NCBI RefSeq assembly: GCF_011297335.1
Contig: NZ_JAAOTJ010000005.1
Span: 333,970-397,969 of the forward strand
Length of the DNA: 64,000 bases
Direction: 5' to 3'
DNA from: Catellatospora methionotrophica
Lineage (GTDB): Bacteria > Actinomycetota > Actinomycetes > Mycobacteriales > Micromonosporaceae
A program made the position numbers and the translations under genes. The first letter of the stretch is position 1; the number at the start of each line of letters is the position of its first letter. The notes beneath the pieces were generated by a model. It ran no database searches and was not told the DNA's origin. It saw nothing but the letters and a program-made list of their open reading frames with translations. Positions 7,386-16,144 of this stretch are shown here, piece after piece.

Positions 7386-7913
7386 ATGGCCGCCGCACGC
7401 AAACCCGTGGTAGAGGTCCGGCGCAGTGAGCGCCGGCGGCGGACGGTGTCCGCCTACCGCGAGGGGGAGCGGGTCGTGGTGCTCATCCCCAGCCAGTTCT
7501 CCCGGGCCGAGGAGAGCGAATGGGTCAGCAAGATGCTCGCCCGGCTCGCCGCCCGCGATCAGCGCAGCCAGCGCAGCGACGCCGACCTCGAAACCCGCGC
7601 CCGCCAGCTCGCCTGCCGCTACCTGCCCGAGTTCGGCGCGGTCGCGATACCCGCCACGGTGCGCTGGGTCGGCAACCAGAACGGCCGCTGGGGCTCCTGC
7701 ACCCCCGCCGACCGCACCATCCGGCTGTCCGAGCGGGTACGCGACATGCCGTCCTGGGTCAGCGACTACGTGCTGCTCCACGAACTGGTCCACCTGATCG
7801 TGCCCAGCCACAACGCCCGCTTCTGGGCCCTGGTCGGCCGCTACCCCCGCACCGAACGCGCCCGCGGCTACCTTGAGGGCATCGCCGCCGCCGAACACGC
7901 CCGCGCCGAATAA
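7386..7913 (+). CDS. YgjP/SprT-like zinc metallopeptidase
   Basis: 175 aa. The HELVH zinc-binding motif is at 132-136 and a third histidine at 142 (PSHN), the pattern of the YgjP/WLM (DUF45, M48-related) family. GRWGSCT around 100-106 is another family hallmark. It is probably a cytosolic protease or peptidase; substrates are unknown. ATG at 7386 gives MAAARKPVVEVRRSERRRR; an upstream in-frame ATG at 7359 is less likely. Its 3' end is convergent with the zincin-like gene, with palindrome E between. Confidence 0.85.
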   Translation: MAAARKPVVEVRRSERRRRTVSAYREGERVVVLIPSQFSRAEESEWVSKMLARLAARDQRSQRSDADLETRARQLACRYLPEFGAVAIPATVRWVGNQNGRWGSCTPADRTIRLSERVRDMPSWVSDYVLLHELVHLIVPSHNARFWALVGRYPRTERARGYLEGIAAAEHARAE

Positions 7914-7957
7914 CCCGCCGCCGGCCGCGTCCAGCCCCGCTCCGCTCCGCGCTTTTA

Positions 7958-8022
7958 ATAGACGCTGGCCTATCACATCGAGAATTTGTAGATCAAATTC
8001 GATGTAATAGGCCAGCGTCTAT
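7958..8022. repeat. Palindrome E between convergent genes
   Basis: The arm beginning ATAGACGCTGGCC at 7958 pairs with 7994-8022 (GGCCAGCGTCTAT outer part). About 28 bp pair, with one mismatch and a two-base bulge. It lies 45 bases after the metallopeptidase stop and 53 before the stop of the minus-strand zincin-like gene. It shares GACGCTGG with palindrome F but is otherwise distinct from the A-D family. Confidence 0.75.
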
Positions 8023-8074
8023 GGAAGGAGTCGGAGGGTGAGGCGCGGGTCGTGCGGCGTCGGCGCGGCCTGGG

Positions 8075-9364
8075 TCAGTCCTGCTGCGGGTCGGGGTCGG
8101 CCTCGCCGTCGGGTTTGGGCGGGGTCGGGTCGTGGCTGGGGAGGTCGTCGAGGCCGCTGAGGTCGAGGACCGTGGTGTCGGCGGCGGCCGCGTAGGCGGC
8201 CGGGTCGGCGAAGTCCTCGTCGTCGGGCAGCAGGTCGGGGTGGTCCCACAGGGCGTCGCGGCCGGACACGCCGCGGTGCTCGGTCAGTGCCGCCCACAGG
8301 GCCGCTGCCTCGCGCAGGCGGCGGGGGCGCAGTTCCAGGCCGACGAGCGCGGCGAACGTCTGCTCGGCGGGACCCCCGGCCGCGCGGCGGCGGCGGAACG
8401 TCTCGGAGAGGCGTACGACGTTGGGCAGCCGGTTGCCCGCGGCCTGCTCGACCACGTGCGTGACCCAGCCTTCGACCAGGGCGAGCACGGTCTCCAGGCG
8501 GCGCAGGGCGGCCTGCTGCTGCGGGCTGTCGTCGGGCGTGAAGATGCCTTCGAGCTGCAGTTCGGCCATGGACTCGGGGTCGGCGGGGTTGACCCGGCCG
8601 AGCGCCTCCTCGATGGCCTCGCGGTCCACCCGGATGCCGTTGGCGTATGCCTCGACCGCGCTGAGCACGTGCCCGCGCAGCCACGGCACGTGGCCGAACA
8701 GCCGCTGGTGGGCGGCCTCGCGCAGGGCCACGAACAGGCGCAGCTCACCGGAGTCGAGTTCGAGGCCCTCGCCGTACGCCCGGATGTTGGCGGGGACCAG
8801 GGCGGCGGTGCCGCTCGGGCCGAGCGGCAGGCCGATGTCACCGGCGGAGAGGACCTCGACGGCGAGCTTGGCCAGGGCGGTGCCGAACTGGCCGCCGAAC
8901 AGCGCGCCGCCGAGGCTGCTGATCATCGCGGCCATCGGGCCGAGCTGGGCGCGGGCCTCCGGCGGGACGAGGTCGCCCATGGCGTTGACCATGCGGTCGG
9001 CGACCGGGTCGGCCAGCTTGCGCCAGACGTCCAGGGTGTTGAAGATCCACTCGTTGCGGTTCCAGGCGGCGGTGGTGAGCACGCCGCTGGGCAGGGAGGT
9101 GGCCGGATCGAGCCACAGGTCGGCCAGGCGCAGCGCCTCGTCGACCTCGCGGCGGTCGGCGGCGGACACCGCCGGGTCACCCTCGCTGTTGAGCGAGGTG
9201 GTGGCGACCTGCCGGGCGAGGTCCCAGTTGACGGGGCCGCCGCCGCTGGAGCTCATCGCCATCAGCTGCTGCAGCCCGGCGAGGAACTGCTGCATCTGCT
9301 GCGGGTCGTTGGGGTCTGGTGGTTGGCCGCCAGGAAGGGCGAACCCGAACGGGGTGTCAGGCAC
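8075..9364 (-). CDS. Zincin-like protein (F420-associated metalloprotease family, Rv3195-like)
   Basis: 429 aa from GTG at 9364 (VPDTPFGFALPGG). The family is described as zinc-dependent metalloproteases or coenzyme-F420-associated hydrolases. The key stretch here is REAAHQRLF, a degenerate relative of HExxH, so catalysis is uncertain. The C-terminal tail (about the last 60 residues) is very acidic and Pro-rich. An ORF start at 9409 would overlap the divergent protease promoter, so I prefer 9364, although its Shine-Dalgarno spacing is short. Conserved neighbour of the PDZ-Lon gene in Actinobacteria. Confidence 0.75.
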   Translation of the reverse strand: MPDTPFGFALPGGQPPDPNDPQQMQQFLAGLQQLMAMSSSGGGPVNWDLARQVATTSLNSEGDPAVSAADRREVDEALRLADLWLDPATSLPSGVLTTAAWNRNEWIFNTLDVWRKLADPVADRMVNAMGDLVPPEARAQLGPMAAMISSLGGALFGGQFGTALAKLAVEVLSAGDIGLPLGPSGTAALVPANIRAYGEGLELDSGELRLFVALREAAHQRLFGHVPWLRGHVLSAVEAYANGIRVDREAIEEALGRVNPADPESMAELQLEGIFTPDDSPQQQAALRRLETVLALVEGWVTHVVEQAAGNRLPNVVRLSETFRRRRAAGGPAEQTFAALVGLELRPRRLREAAALWAALTEHRGVSGRDALWDHPDLLPDDEDFADPAAYAAAADTTVLDLSGLDDLPSHDPTPPKPDGEADPDPQQD

Positions 9365-9472
9365 GCCCTCCACCGTACGCGAAGTTGAGCGCAAGTGACT
9401 CATACCCACCCCGTGATAGGGGACAAGTCAGGGTCCGGCGGGCTCGCGGACCGCTTGGATAGGCTGGCCGCC

Positions 9473-10546
9473 ATGAGACGTCGCGGGTTGACTGTGGTGC
9501 TGGGCGCACTCCTGGCGGTGCTGCTGCTGATCGCCATCGGGCGGGTGAACGTGCCGTACGTGGTGGAGAGCGCCGGCCCGACCGTGGACACCCTGTCCGC
9601 CGTCGACGACAAGGGCGAGGTCTGCACGCCGGGGGCGCCCGGAGCGTCGCAGAGCTGCCACGACGTCATCTCGGTCAGCGGCGGCGGGACGGCCACGAAG
9701 TCCGACGGCCAGCTGCGGCTGGTCACCGTCAACGTGCAGTCGAAGACCGACCTGATCTCGGTGATCCGGGGCTGGTGGTCCGACGAGGAGGCGGTCGTGC
9801 CGTACGAGCTGCTCTACCCGCCGGACGCCAGCCGCGAGGAGATCGACCAGCAGGGCCAGGAGGACTTCAAGAACTCGCAGACCAGCGCGGAGACCGCGGC
9901 GCTGCGCGAGCTGGGCTACCCGGTGCGGATCACGGTGGAGAAGGTCGTCGAGGGCGGCGCCTCCGACGGGAAGCTGAAGCCGGGTGACGTCATCGACACC
10001 GTCGACGGCACCGCGGTCACCTCCAACGGCAAGCTGCTGGAGCTGATCCAGGCCAAGCCGGCGGGCAGCACGCTGAAGCTCGGCGTCACCCGCGACAAGG
10101 CCCCGGCCACGGTGGAGGTCACCACCAAGGCGGCCTCGGCCGAGGACAAGACGCCGCGGGTGGGCATCGAGGTCAAGACCGAGCAGCCGCACCCGTTCAC
10201 GCTGAACATCAAGCTCGACGACATCGCCGGCCCTAGCGCCGGTCTGATGTTCACCCTCGGCATCATCGACAAGATCAAGCCGGAGGACCTGACCGGCGGC
10301 AAGGTCATCGCGGGTACGGGCACCATCGACGACGAGGGCAACGTCGGGCCGATCGGCGGCATCCCGCAGAAGCTGCACGGGGCCAAGGCCGCCGGGGCGA
10401 AGGTCTTCCTCACCCCCGCGGACAACTGCGCGGAGGCCAAGGCCAACGCGCTGCCCGGACTGCCGCTGGCCAAGGTGAGCACGCTGCAGGACGCGCTCGC
10501 GGCGCTGGCGACCGTACGCGCCGGCGGCACGCCGCCCACCTGCTGA
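9473..10546 (+). CDS. Membrane-anchored PDZ-Lon (S16) protease
   Basis: 357 aa from ATG at 9473. One N-terminal membrane anchor (residues 6-22) is followed by an extracytoplasmic region, a PDZ domain (about 140-220) and a Lon-type proteolytic domain. The Ser-Lys dyad is S255 (GPSAG) and K300 (IPQKLHGAKAAGA), spaced as in Lon. No ATPase domain is present. TAGGCT ends 7 bases before the ATG, implying a leaderless mRNA, which is why I reject the longer ORF from 9395. It is the Rv3194c equivalent, divergent from the zincin-like gene. Confidence 0.88.
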   Translation: MRRRGLTVVLGALLAVLLLIAIGRVNVPYVVESAGPTVDTLSAVDDKGEVCTPGAPGASQSCHDVISVSGGGTATKSDGQLRLVTVNVQSKTDLISVIRGWWSDEEAVVPYELLYPPDASREEIDQQGQEDFKNSQTSAETAALRELGYPVRITVEKVVEGGASDGKLKPGDVIDTVDGTAVTSNGKLLELIQAKPAGSTLKLGVTRDKAPATVEVTTKAASAEDKTPRVGIEVKTEQPHPFTLNIKLDDIAGPSAGLMFTLGIIDKIKPEDLTGGKVIAGTGTIDDEGNVGPIGGIPQKLHGAKAAGAKVFLTPADNCAEAKANALPGLPLAKVSTLQDALAALATVRAGGTPPTC

Positions 10547-10578
10547 GGCTCGGCTTCCTGTTAATCAGCTGAGAAAAC

Positions 10579-10605
10579 GCGGGGTCCCGGCTGCCGGGGC
10601 CCCGC
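10579..10605 (+). terminator. Intrinsic terminator after the PDZ-Lon gene
   Basis: Arms 10579-10590 and 10594-10605 give a 12-bp stem with one G-U pair and a CTG loop, 32 bases after the stop. Confidence 0.75.
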
Positions 10606-10692
10606 GCTGAACCGCAGGTCAGACGACTCACCACGGTTTCATAGGGCCTGCCATCAGTGCAGCGGTATTGCAAGGCAACGTAGGCTTCCACC

Positions 10693-13620
10693 GTGGTGAC
10701 CCGATCAAGTCAACTGCCGCACATGAGCCGCCGCGGACGAGCCTGGCTCATCGTGCTGACCGGCCTGCTCATCTTCTTCGCCGTCCTGGGCTGGGTGGTC
10801 GAGGCGTGGACCGAATGGCTCTGGTTCGACGAACTGGGTGCGACCCAGGTCTTCACCGGCCAGCTCGGCACGCGGATAGGTCTGTTCGCGGTGTTCGGGC
10901 TGATCATCTGGGCCTTCCTGTTCGGCAACCTGTACCTGGCGTACAAGCTGCGCCCGTTCCTGCCGCCGACCGGGGTCGAGCAGCAGGCGCTGGAGCGCTA
11001 CCGCTACCTGCTGGGCCCGCACCTGATGCGCTGGTTCGCGCTGGCCGCGGGCGCGGTCGCGTTCTTCGCCGGGCTCGCCGCGCAGGGGCACTGGCAGCAG
11101 TGGCTGCTGTTCGAGAACGCGGAGCCGTTCAACCAGAAGGACCCGCAGTTCGGCATCGACATCGGCTTCTACGTCTTCAAGCTGCCGTTCTGGCAGTACC
11201 TGCTGAACACCGGCTTCACCGTGACGGTGCTGGCGCTGATCGGCGCGCTCGGCGTGCACTACCTCTACGGCGGGGTGCGGCTGTCCGGCGCGGGTGACCG
11301 GATGACCACCGGCGCGCGGGCCCACCTGACCGGCCTGGTCGCGCTGTTCGTCAGCCTCAAGGCGGTCGCGTACGTGCTGGACCGCCGGGCGCTGCTGCTG
11401 GACACCATCTCCGGCACCGACCTGACCGGCGCGGGTTACACCGACATCCAGGCGCTGCTGCCCGCCAAGGAGATGCTGACCTACATCTCGGTCATCGTCG
11501 TCATCGCGATCCTGATCTTCTCGAACGCGGTCATGCGCAACCTGGTGTGGCCGGGCGTCGCGCTGGGCCTGCTGGCCATCTCCGCGGTCGCCATCGGCGG
11601 CATCTACCCGTGGGGCGTGCAGACGTTCCAGGTGGACCCGAGCCGCAACGTCAAGGAAGCGCCGTACATCGACCGCACCATCCAGGCCACCCGCGCGGCG
11701 TACGGGCTGGACGGCGCGACGAACACGCCGTACGCCTCGGACACGGTCGAGCCGCCCGCGTCGCTGGCGCAGGACAAGACGATCGTGCCGAACATCCGCC
11801 TGCTCGACCCGGCCGTGGTCGCCGAGACCTACACGCAGCTGTCCCAGGTGCGCAGCTTCTACCAGTTCGGCGACAAGCTCGACATCGACCGCTACACCAT
11901 CGACGGCAAGACCGCCGACTACGTGGTGGGTGTCCGGGAGATCGAGTACAGCAAGCTGACCACCGCGCAGAGCAACTGGATCAACAAGCACACGGTGTAC
12001 ACCCACGGCTACGGCCTGGTCGCGGCCCCCGCGAACACCACCGTCTGCGCGGGACAGCCCTACTTCGTCTCCGGGTTCTTCACCGGCCAGGCGCAGGGCG
12101 CGGAGCAGGGCTGCTCGTCGGCCACCGACAAGCTGCCCGTCGAGCAGCCGCGCATCTACTACGGCGAGCGCATGGGCGAGTACGCGATCGTCGGCAAGGC
12201 CGACGGCGGCACCAGCGCCGAGTACGACCGCCCCACCGGCGACGCCACCGACGCCCGTTACACCTACACCGGCTCCGGCGGCGTCGACCTGGACTCGACC
12301 TGGCGGCGGCTGCTCTACTCGATCAAGTACGCCGAGTCGAACTTCCTGCTGGCCGACGCGGTCAACGACAACTCGAAGATCCTCTACGAGCGCGACCCGC
12401 GTACCCGCGTGCAGAAGGTGGCGCCGTTCCTCACCCTGGACGGCGACCCGTACCCGGCGGCGGTCGGCGGGCGCATCGTGTGGATCGTCGACGGCTACAC
12501 GACCAGCGCGAACTACCCGTACGCGCAGCGCATCGACCTGCAGGACGCGACCAGTGACTCGCTGACCGGCGACGGCACGTTCCGGCTCGCCCGGCAGGAC
12601 ATCAACTACATCCGCAACTCGGTGAAGGCCACCGTCGACGCGTACGACGGCACCGTCAAGCTCTACGAGTTCGACGACAAGGACCCGATCCTCAAGGCCT
12701 GGAACAACGCCTTCGGCGGCAAGCTGATCACGGCCAAGTCGGAGATCCCGGCGGAACTGGCGCAGCACTTCCGCTACCCGGCGGACATGTTCAAGGTGCA
12801 GCGCGACCTGCTGACCCGGTTCCACGTCAACAACGCGAACGACTTCTTCAACGCGCCGGACTTCTGGGCCGTGCCCAACGACCCGGCCACCGCCGGTTCG
12901 GCCAAGCAGCCGCCGTACTACCTGCTGACCCAGCTGCCCGGCCAGACCGAGCCGCGCTTCCAGCTCACCGCCGCGGTGACCCCACGGGAACGGCAGAACC
13001 TGGCCGCGCTGATCTCCGGGTCGTACGTCGACGGCAAGCCGACACTGCAGGTGCTGGAGCTGAGCAAGGACGGCCGGATCCCCGGACCGGGCCAGGCGCA
13101 GCAGTTGATGGAGAACTTCGACGCGGCGCGCACCCAGCTCAACATCTGGGGTAACAACGTCGTCAAGGGCAACCTGCTGTCCCTGCCGTACGGCGGCGGC
13201 ATGCTCTACGTCGAGCCGATCTACCTGCGCTCCAGCGGGGAGAAGGCGTACCCGCTGATGAAGAAGGTGCTGGTCAGCTACGGCGACAAGGTGGCCTTCG
13301 CGGACACCCTCACCGACGGCATCAAACAGCTGGTCGGCACCACCACCGGCACACCACCGGTGACCACGCCGAACCAGCCGCCGCCGACGACGGGTTCGCC
13401 GACGCTGGCCGCCGCCGCCGAGAAGGTCAACAAGGCCATCGACGACGTGCGGGCCGCCCAGCAGTCCGGCAACTTCGAGGCGTACGGCAAGGCGCTGGCC
13501 GCCCTGGAGGCGGCGATGAAGGAGTTCGAGCAGGCCAGCGGCACGACGACGCCGCCCCCGGCTGCCTCGCCCTCCGCACCGCCGCCCTCACCGTCGCCCT
13601 CGCCGGCCACCACCGGCTGA
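10693..13620 (+). CDS. UPF0182 family large membrane protein
   Basis: 975 aa. About seven transmembrane segments occupy the first 300 residues (starting AWLIVLTGLLIFFAVLGW). A large extracytoplasmic region follows, then a low-complexity Pro/Ser/Thr-rich tail that ends SPSPSPATTG. This is the actinobacterial UPF0182 family (Rv3193c in M. tuberculosis), with no established biochemical role. GTG at 10693 lies 6 bases after TAGGCT, so the mRNA is probably leaderless. A 17-bp perfect hairpin ends the unit. Confidence 0.88.
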   Translation: MVTRSSQLPHMSRRGRAWLIVLTGLLIFFAVLGWVVEAWTEWLWFDELGATQVFTGQLGTRIGLFAVFGLIIWAFLFGNLYLAYKLRPFLPPTGVEQQALERYRYLLGPHLMRWFALAAGAVAFFAGLAAQGHWQQWLLFENAEPFNQKDPQFGIDIGFYVFKLPFWQYLLNTGFTVTVLALIGALGVHYLYGGVRLSGAGDRMTTGARAHLTGLVALFVSLKAVAYVLDRRALLLDTISGTDLTGAGYTDIQALLPAKEMLTYISVIVVIAILIFSNAVMRNLVWPGVALGLLAISAVAIGGIYPWGVQTFQVDPSRNVKEAPYIDRTIQATRAAYGLDGATNTPYASDTVEPPASLAQDKTIVPNIRLLDPAVVAETYTQLSQVRSFYQFGDKLDIDRYTIDGKTADYVVGVREIEYSKLTTAQSNWINKHTVYTHGYGLVAAPANTTVCAGQPYFVSGFFTGQAQGAEQGCSSATDKLPVEQPRIYYGERMGEYAIVGKADGGTSAEYDRPTGDATDARYTYTGSGGVDLDSTWRRLLYSIKYAESNFLLADAVNDNSKILYERDPRTRVQKVAPFLTLDGDPYPAAVGGRIVWIVDGYTTSANYPYAQRIDLQDATSDSLTGDGTFRLARQDINYIRNSVKATVDAYDGTVKLYEFDDKDPILKAWNNAFGGKLITAKSEIPAELAQHFRYPADMFKVQRDLLTRFHVNNANDFFNAPDFWAVPNDPATAGSAKQPPYYLLTQLPGQTEPRFQLTAAVTPRERQNLAALISGSYVDGKPTLQVLELSKDGRIPGPGQAQQLMENFDAARTQLNIWGNNVVKGNLLSLPYGGGMLYVEPIYLRSSGEKAYPLMKKVLVSYGDKVAFADTLTDGIKQLVGTTTGTPPVTTPNQPPPTTGSPTLAAAAEKVNKAIDDVRAAQQSGNFEAYGKALAALEAAMKEFEQASGTTTPPPAASPSAPPPSPSPSPATTG

Positions 13621-13636
13621 CGATGACAGGCTGAGA

Positions 13637-13677
13637 CGACACGGGGTGAGCGCTGAGACGGCGCTCACCCCGTGTCG
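13637..13677 (+). terminator. Intrinsic terminator after UPF0182 gene
   Basis: A perfect 17-bp stem (13637-13653 with 13661-13677) with a seven-base loop TGAGACG, 16 bases after the stop. Confidence 0.85.
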
Positions 13678-13679
13678 AT

Positions 13680-13709
13680 TTGCGGGTGGTGCGATCAACC
13701 GGCTATGGT
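13680..13709 (+). promoter_or_regulatory. Promoter of the first initiator tRNA gene
   Basis: TTGCGG (13680-13685), 18-base spacer, TATGGT (13704-13709). The tRNA starts 11 bases further on. Confidence 0.6.
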
Positions 13710-13720
13710 TTACCTACCGA

Positions 13721-13794
13721 CGCGGGGTGGAGCAGCTCGGTAGCTCGCTGGGCTCATAACCCAGAGGTCGCAGGTTCAAATCCTGTCCCCGCTA
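13721..13794 (+). tRNA. tRNA-fMet (initiator, anticodon CAT), copy 1
   Basis: A complete cloverleaf: GCGGGG pairs with CCCCGC after an unpaired C1 (opposite T72). The anticodon loop CTCATAA sits on a stem with GGG:CCC, and the T loop is TTCAAAT. The C1 mismatch and three G:C pairs by the anticodon are initiator identity features. No CCA is encoded (the sequence after A73 is CGA). The first 49 bases are identical to copy 2 at 16005; the T arm differs. Confidence 0.95.
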
Positions 13795-13800
13795 CGAACG

Positions 13801-13831
13801 AAGGACCCGGCTCCGATGGAGCCGGGTCCTT
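13801..13831 (+). terminator. Terminator after initiator tRNA copy 1
   Basis: A 14-bp perfect stem (13801-13814 with 13818-13831), loop GAT, then CTAC. It starts 6 bases after the tRNA. Confidence 0.85.
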
Positions 13832-13875
13832 CTACATGTGGCCGAGCCTTTCTGCTTGCCGATAGGGTGACCAGA

Positions 13876-14283
13876 GTGACCAGGGAAGACCTCATCCGGC
13901 TGCGGCAGGCCCGCGACCGGGTGGACCGCGACTACGCGCAGCCGCTGGACGTGGCCGCGCTGGCGCGCACCGCCCTGATGTCGCCGGGTCACTTCTCGCG
14001 CAGTTTCCGGGCCGCGTTCGGCGAGACGCCGCACGGCTATCTGATGACCCGCCGGATCGAGCGCGCCCAGGCCCTGCTGCGCCGGGGCGACCTGAACGTC
14101 ACCGAGGTCTGCCTGGCCGTCGGGTTCACCTCGCTGGGCTCGTTCAGCAGCCGGTTCACCGAGATCGTCGGCGAGAGCCCGAGCGCCTACCGGGCCCGCG
14201 ACCACTCCTGGACCGCGAACCTGCCCGGCTGTGTCGCTAAGCGCTACCTCCGCCAGGTCCGCCGGCCCAGCGTCGCGCGGTGA
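13876..14283 (+). CDS. AraC-family transcriptional regulator, DNA-binding domain only
   Basis: 135 aa from GTG at 13876. Two helix-turn-helix units cover residues about 20-105, with family-typical stretches SPGHFSRSFRAAFGETPHGYL and VGFTSLGSFSSRF. There is no N-terminal ligand domain; stand-alone AraC DNA-binding domains of this size are common in Actinobacteria. TAGGGT ends 7 bases before the GTG, so the message is probably leaderless and an upstream ATG at 13816 is not used. The stop codon is inside palindrome B. Target and inducer are unknown; it is convergent with a secreted beta-helix gene. Confidence 0.85.
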   Translation: MTREDLIRLRQARDRVDRDYAQPLDVAALARTALMSPGHFSRSFRAAFGETPHGYLMTRRIERAQALLRRGDLNVTEVCLAVGFTSLGSFSSRFTEIVGESPSAYRARDHSWTANLPGCVAKRYLRQVRRPSVAR

Positions 14284-14348
14284 TCGCTGTCTACGGTCAG
14301 AACCTGCGTTCAGAACGCACTTTTCGACCGTAGACAGCGATCACCGCG
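14276..14348. repeat. Palindrome B overlapping the araC-type stop codon
   Basis: Arms 14276-14298 and 14326-14348 are perfectly complementary (23 bp), with the core TGATCGCTGTCTACGGTC. The TGA stop of the regulator gene is part of the left arm. The loop holds a smaller hairpin (TGCGTTCAGAACGCA). The next gene (-) ends 16 bases beyond. Same family as A, C, D and F. Confidence 0.85.
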
Positions 14349-14363
14349 ACGGACGCCCCGTGA

Positions 14364-15857
14364 TCAGGGTGTGACCGCGATGTTGGTCAGGCCGGTCACG
14401 GCGTTGGTGACGGTGTTGGAGGCGTACACGACGTTGAGGTTGCCGGGGCACTTCGAGGTCGAGGTGATCCGGATCGCGTACTGGCCGATCCCGCCCAGGT
14501 TCGAGGTGTTGGAGCGCCAGATGTTGCCGCAGCCGTTCAGGAACGACGGCGTCGTCGCCGGGTTGTGCGTCTCGTACCCGTTGACGAACGTGCCCGGTGC
14601 CGCGAACGTGCCGGTGTTGTTCTCGATGAGGTAGCCGATGCCCTTGACGTCGATCCAGGAGTCGGCCGAGTTCTGCCCCGAGATGCCGCGCCCGTCGAAG
14701 GTGTTGCCCCGGATGACGCCGTCGAAGGTGCCCTCCTTGACGTCGATGTGCTCCGCGGCGACGTACGGGCCGATGCGGTTGTTGAGCACCTGCACCCGGT
14801 CGGAGCGGTCGACGCCGCCGGAGTTGCCGTGGCAGGCCCAGTTGGACCCGGCCGAGCCGAGGTAGACGCCCTCGCCGTAGCCGGGCTGCACCAGGCCGGT
14901 GTACTCGACGATCGAGTCGCGGATGACCCCGTCGGCCGACGAGCGGCGGAAGTGCACGCCCTCGTCCTCGGTGTGGTGCACGTACACGCCGCTGATCGTC
15001 ACGTGGTGGGAGTTGTCGAGCACGATGCCCTTCTTCGACTCGGCCACGGTGAACCCGGTGAGGTTCCAGTAGGGCGCGTCGAACAGCCACAGGCCGTAGC
15101 CGGAGTCCCAGCCCGCGGTGGGCGCGGGGCAGGACGGCCCGGTGCCGCTCGGCCCGTCGTTGATCAGGATCGCGGTGCGCGGCCCGGTGAGCGTGATCCG
15201 CGAGCCTGCCGTGCCGGGCCGCGTGGTGGCGAACGAGCCGCGATACGTGCCGGGCGCCAGGCGGATGGTGGTGCCGGGGTTCACGCTGCCCAGCGCGCTG
15301 CTGAGCTGTGCGGCCGTGGCCACGTCGACGACCGGCCCGCCGGGCGGCGGCGACCCCGACGGCGAGGGTGACGGCGACGGCGACGGGGGAGTGGACGGTG
15401 ACGGCGAGGCCGAAGGCGACGCGGAGGCTGACGGCGAGGTCGACGGAGCCGGGCCGCCCGTGCAGGACGCGCCGTTGACGGTGCAGTTGGCCGGGGTGCC
15501 GATACCGGCGGCGTTGAAGCCGAATGTCTGCGACGCGCCCGGGTTGACGGTGCCGTTCCAGTTCACGTTGGTGAAGGTGTAGCGCTGGCCGCTCTGCGTG
15601 CGCACCGCGCTCCACGACGAGCTGACCGTGGTGCCCGTGGGCAGGTCGAATACGACGGTCCAGCCCGTGGCGGGGGCGTCACCGATGTTGGTCACGGTCA
15701 CGTCCGCGCCGTATCCGGTGGCCCATACGCTGACCTGGGTGACCGTGGCCCGCAGCACGGGTCCGGCGGCGTGCGCGGCGGTGCTGGTCAGGTAGGGAAC
15801 CGCTGCGCCCAGCAGGGTGACGGCGGCCGTGGCGGCGACCGCGCGAAGTGTCCGCAT
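14364..15857 (-). CDS. Secreted CBM2 + right-handed parallel beta-helix protein
   Basis: 497 aa. A signal peptide (cleavage near AHAA, about residue 31) is followed by a family 2 carbohydrate-binding module (about 32-132, ending NGASCTGG). A long Ser/Pro linker comes next, then a C-terminal right-handed beta-helix domain (about 180-497) of the pectate lyase/polysaccharide lyase fold. CBM2 suggests binding to cellulose or xylan. The exact enzymatic class is not clear: no PL1 or PL9 signature stands out. AAGGAG precedes the ATG. It is bracketed by two initiator tRNA genes. Confidence 0.8.
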   Translation of the reverse strand: MRTLRAVAATAAVTLLGAAVPYLTSTAAHAAGPVLRATVTQVSVWATGYGADVTVTNIGDAPATGWTVVFDLPTGTTVSSSWSAVRTQSGQRYTFTNVNWNGTVNPGASQTFGFNAAGIGTPANCTVNGASCTGGPAPSTSPSASASPSASPSPSTPPSPSPSPSPSGSPPPGGPVVDVATAAQLSSALGSVNPGTTIRLAPGTYRGSFATTRPGTAGSRITLTGPRTAILINDGPSGTGPSCPAPTAGWDSGYGLWLFDAPYWNLTGFTVAESKKGIVLDNSHHVTISGVYVHHTEDEGVHFRRSSADGVIRDSIVEYTGLVQPGYGEGVYLGSAGSNWACHGNSGGVDRSDRVQVLNNRIGPYVAAEHIDVKEGTFDGVIRGNTFDGRGISGQNSADSWIDVKGIGYLIENNTGTFAAPGTFVNGYETHNPATTPSFLNGCGNIWRSNTSNLGGIGQYAIRITSTSKCPGNLNVVYASNTVTNAVTGLTNIAVTP

Positions 15858-16004
15858 CGACTGGCTCCTTTTCGTAAGGATTGTTTCCAGTCATCGAACA
15901 CGGTGGAGCCCGTCCTGCCAAGACGACGGCGTGCGTGAATGTGGGCCGATAACCGATTGGACACGGTCGACAACGGTGACATAGTCTGTGCCAGCAACAA
16001 GCGA

Positions 16005-16081
16005 CGCGGGGTGGAGCAGCTCGGTAGCTCGCTGGGCTCATAACCCAGAGGTCGTCAGTTCAAATCTGGCCCCCGCTACCA
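16005..16081 (+). tRNA. tRNA-fMet (initiator, anticodon CAT), copy 2
   Basis: Same cloverleaf as copy 1 with C1 unpaired, CAT anticodon and GGG:CCC in the anticodon stem. Here the 3' CCA is encoded (16079-16081). The T arm is GTCAG/CTGGC rather than GCAGG/CCTGT. A promoter TTGGAC (15957-15962) and CATAGT (15980-15985) with a 17-base spacer lies upstream. Confidence 0.95.
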
Positions 16082-16084
16082 CAG

Positions 16085-16123
16085 ACCGGAGCCCGGTTCC
16101 TGAAACAGGAACCGGGCTCCGGT
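16085..16123. terminator. Bidirectional terminator, tRNA copy 2 / S1 protease
   Basis: A perfect 18-bp stem (16085-16102 with 16106-16123) and an AAA loop. It lies between the tRNA (+) and the stop of the protease gene (-). Confidence 0.9.
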
Positions 16124-16144
16124 GCGTTCGGGGTCAGCCAGGCG

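Noticed and set aside
7153..7386. A 77-codon ORF before the metallopeptidase
   Set aside because: No ribosome site, mixed composition, and its end overlaps the true start region of the next gene.
10705..12825. A 706-codon minus-strand ORF opposite the UPF0182 gene
   Set aside because: Antisense shadow with repeated Arg/Val/Asp/Gln runs and no domain; the plus-strand gene has membrane segments and a promoter.
13721..16081. The two tRNA genes as att repeats of an integrated element
   Set aside because: The T arms differ at several positions, the whole gene rather than a 3' end is repeated, and no integrase lies between. Kept only as a duplication observation.
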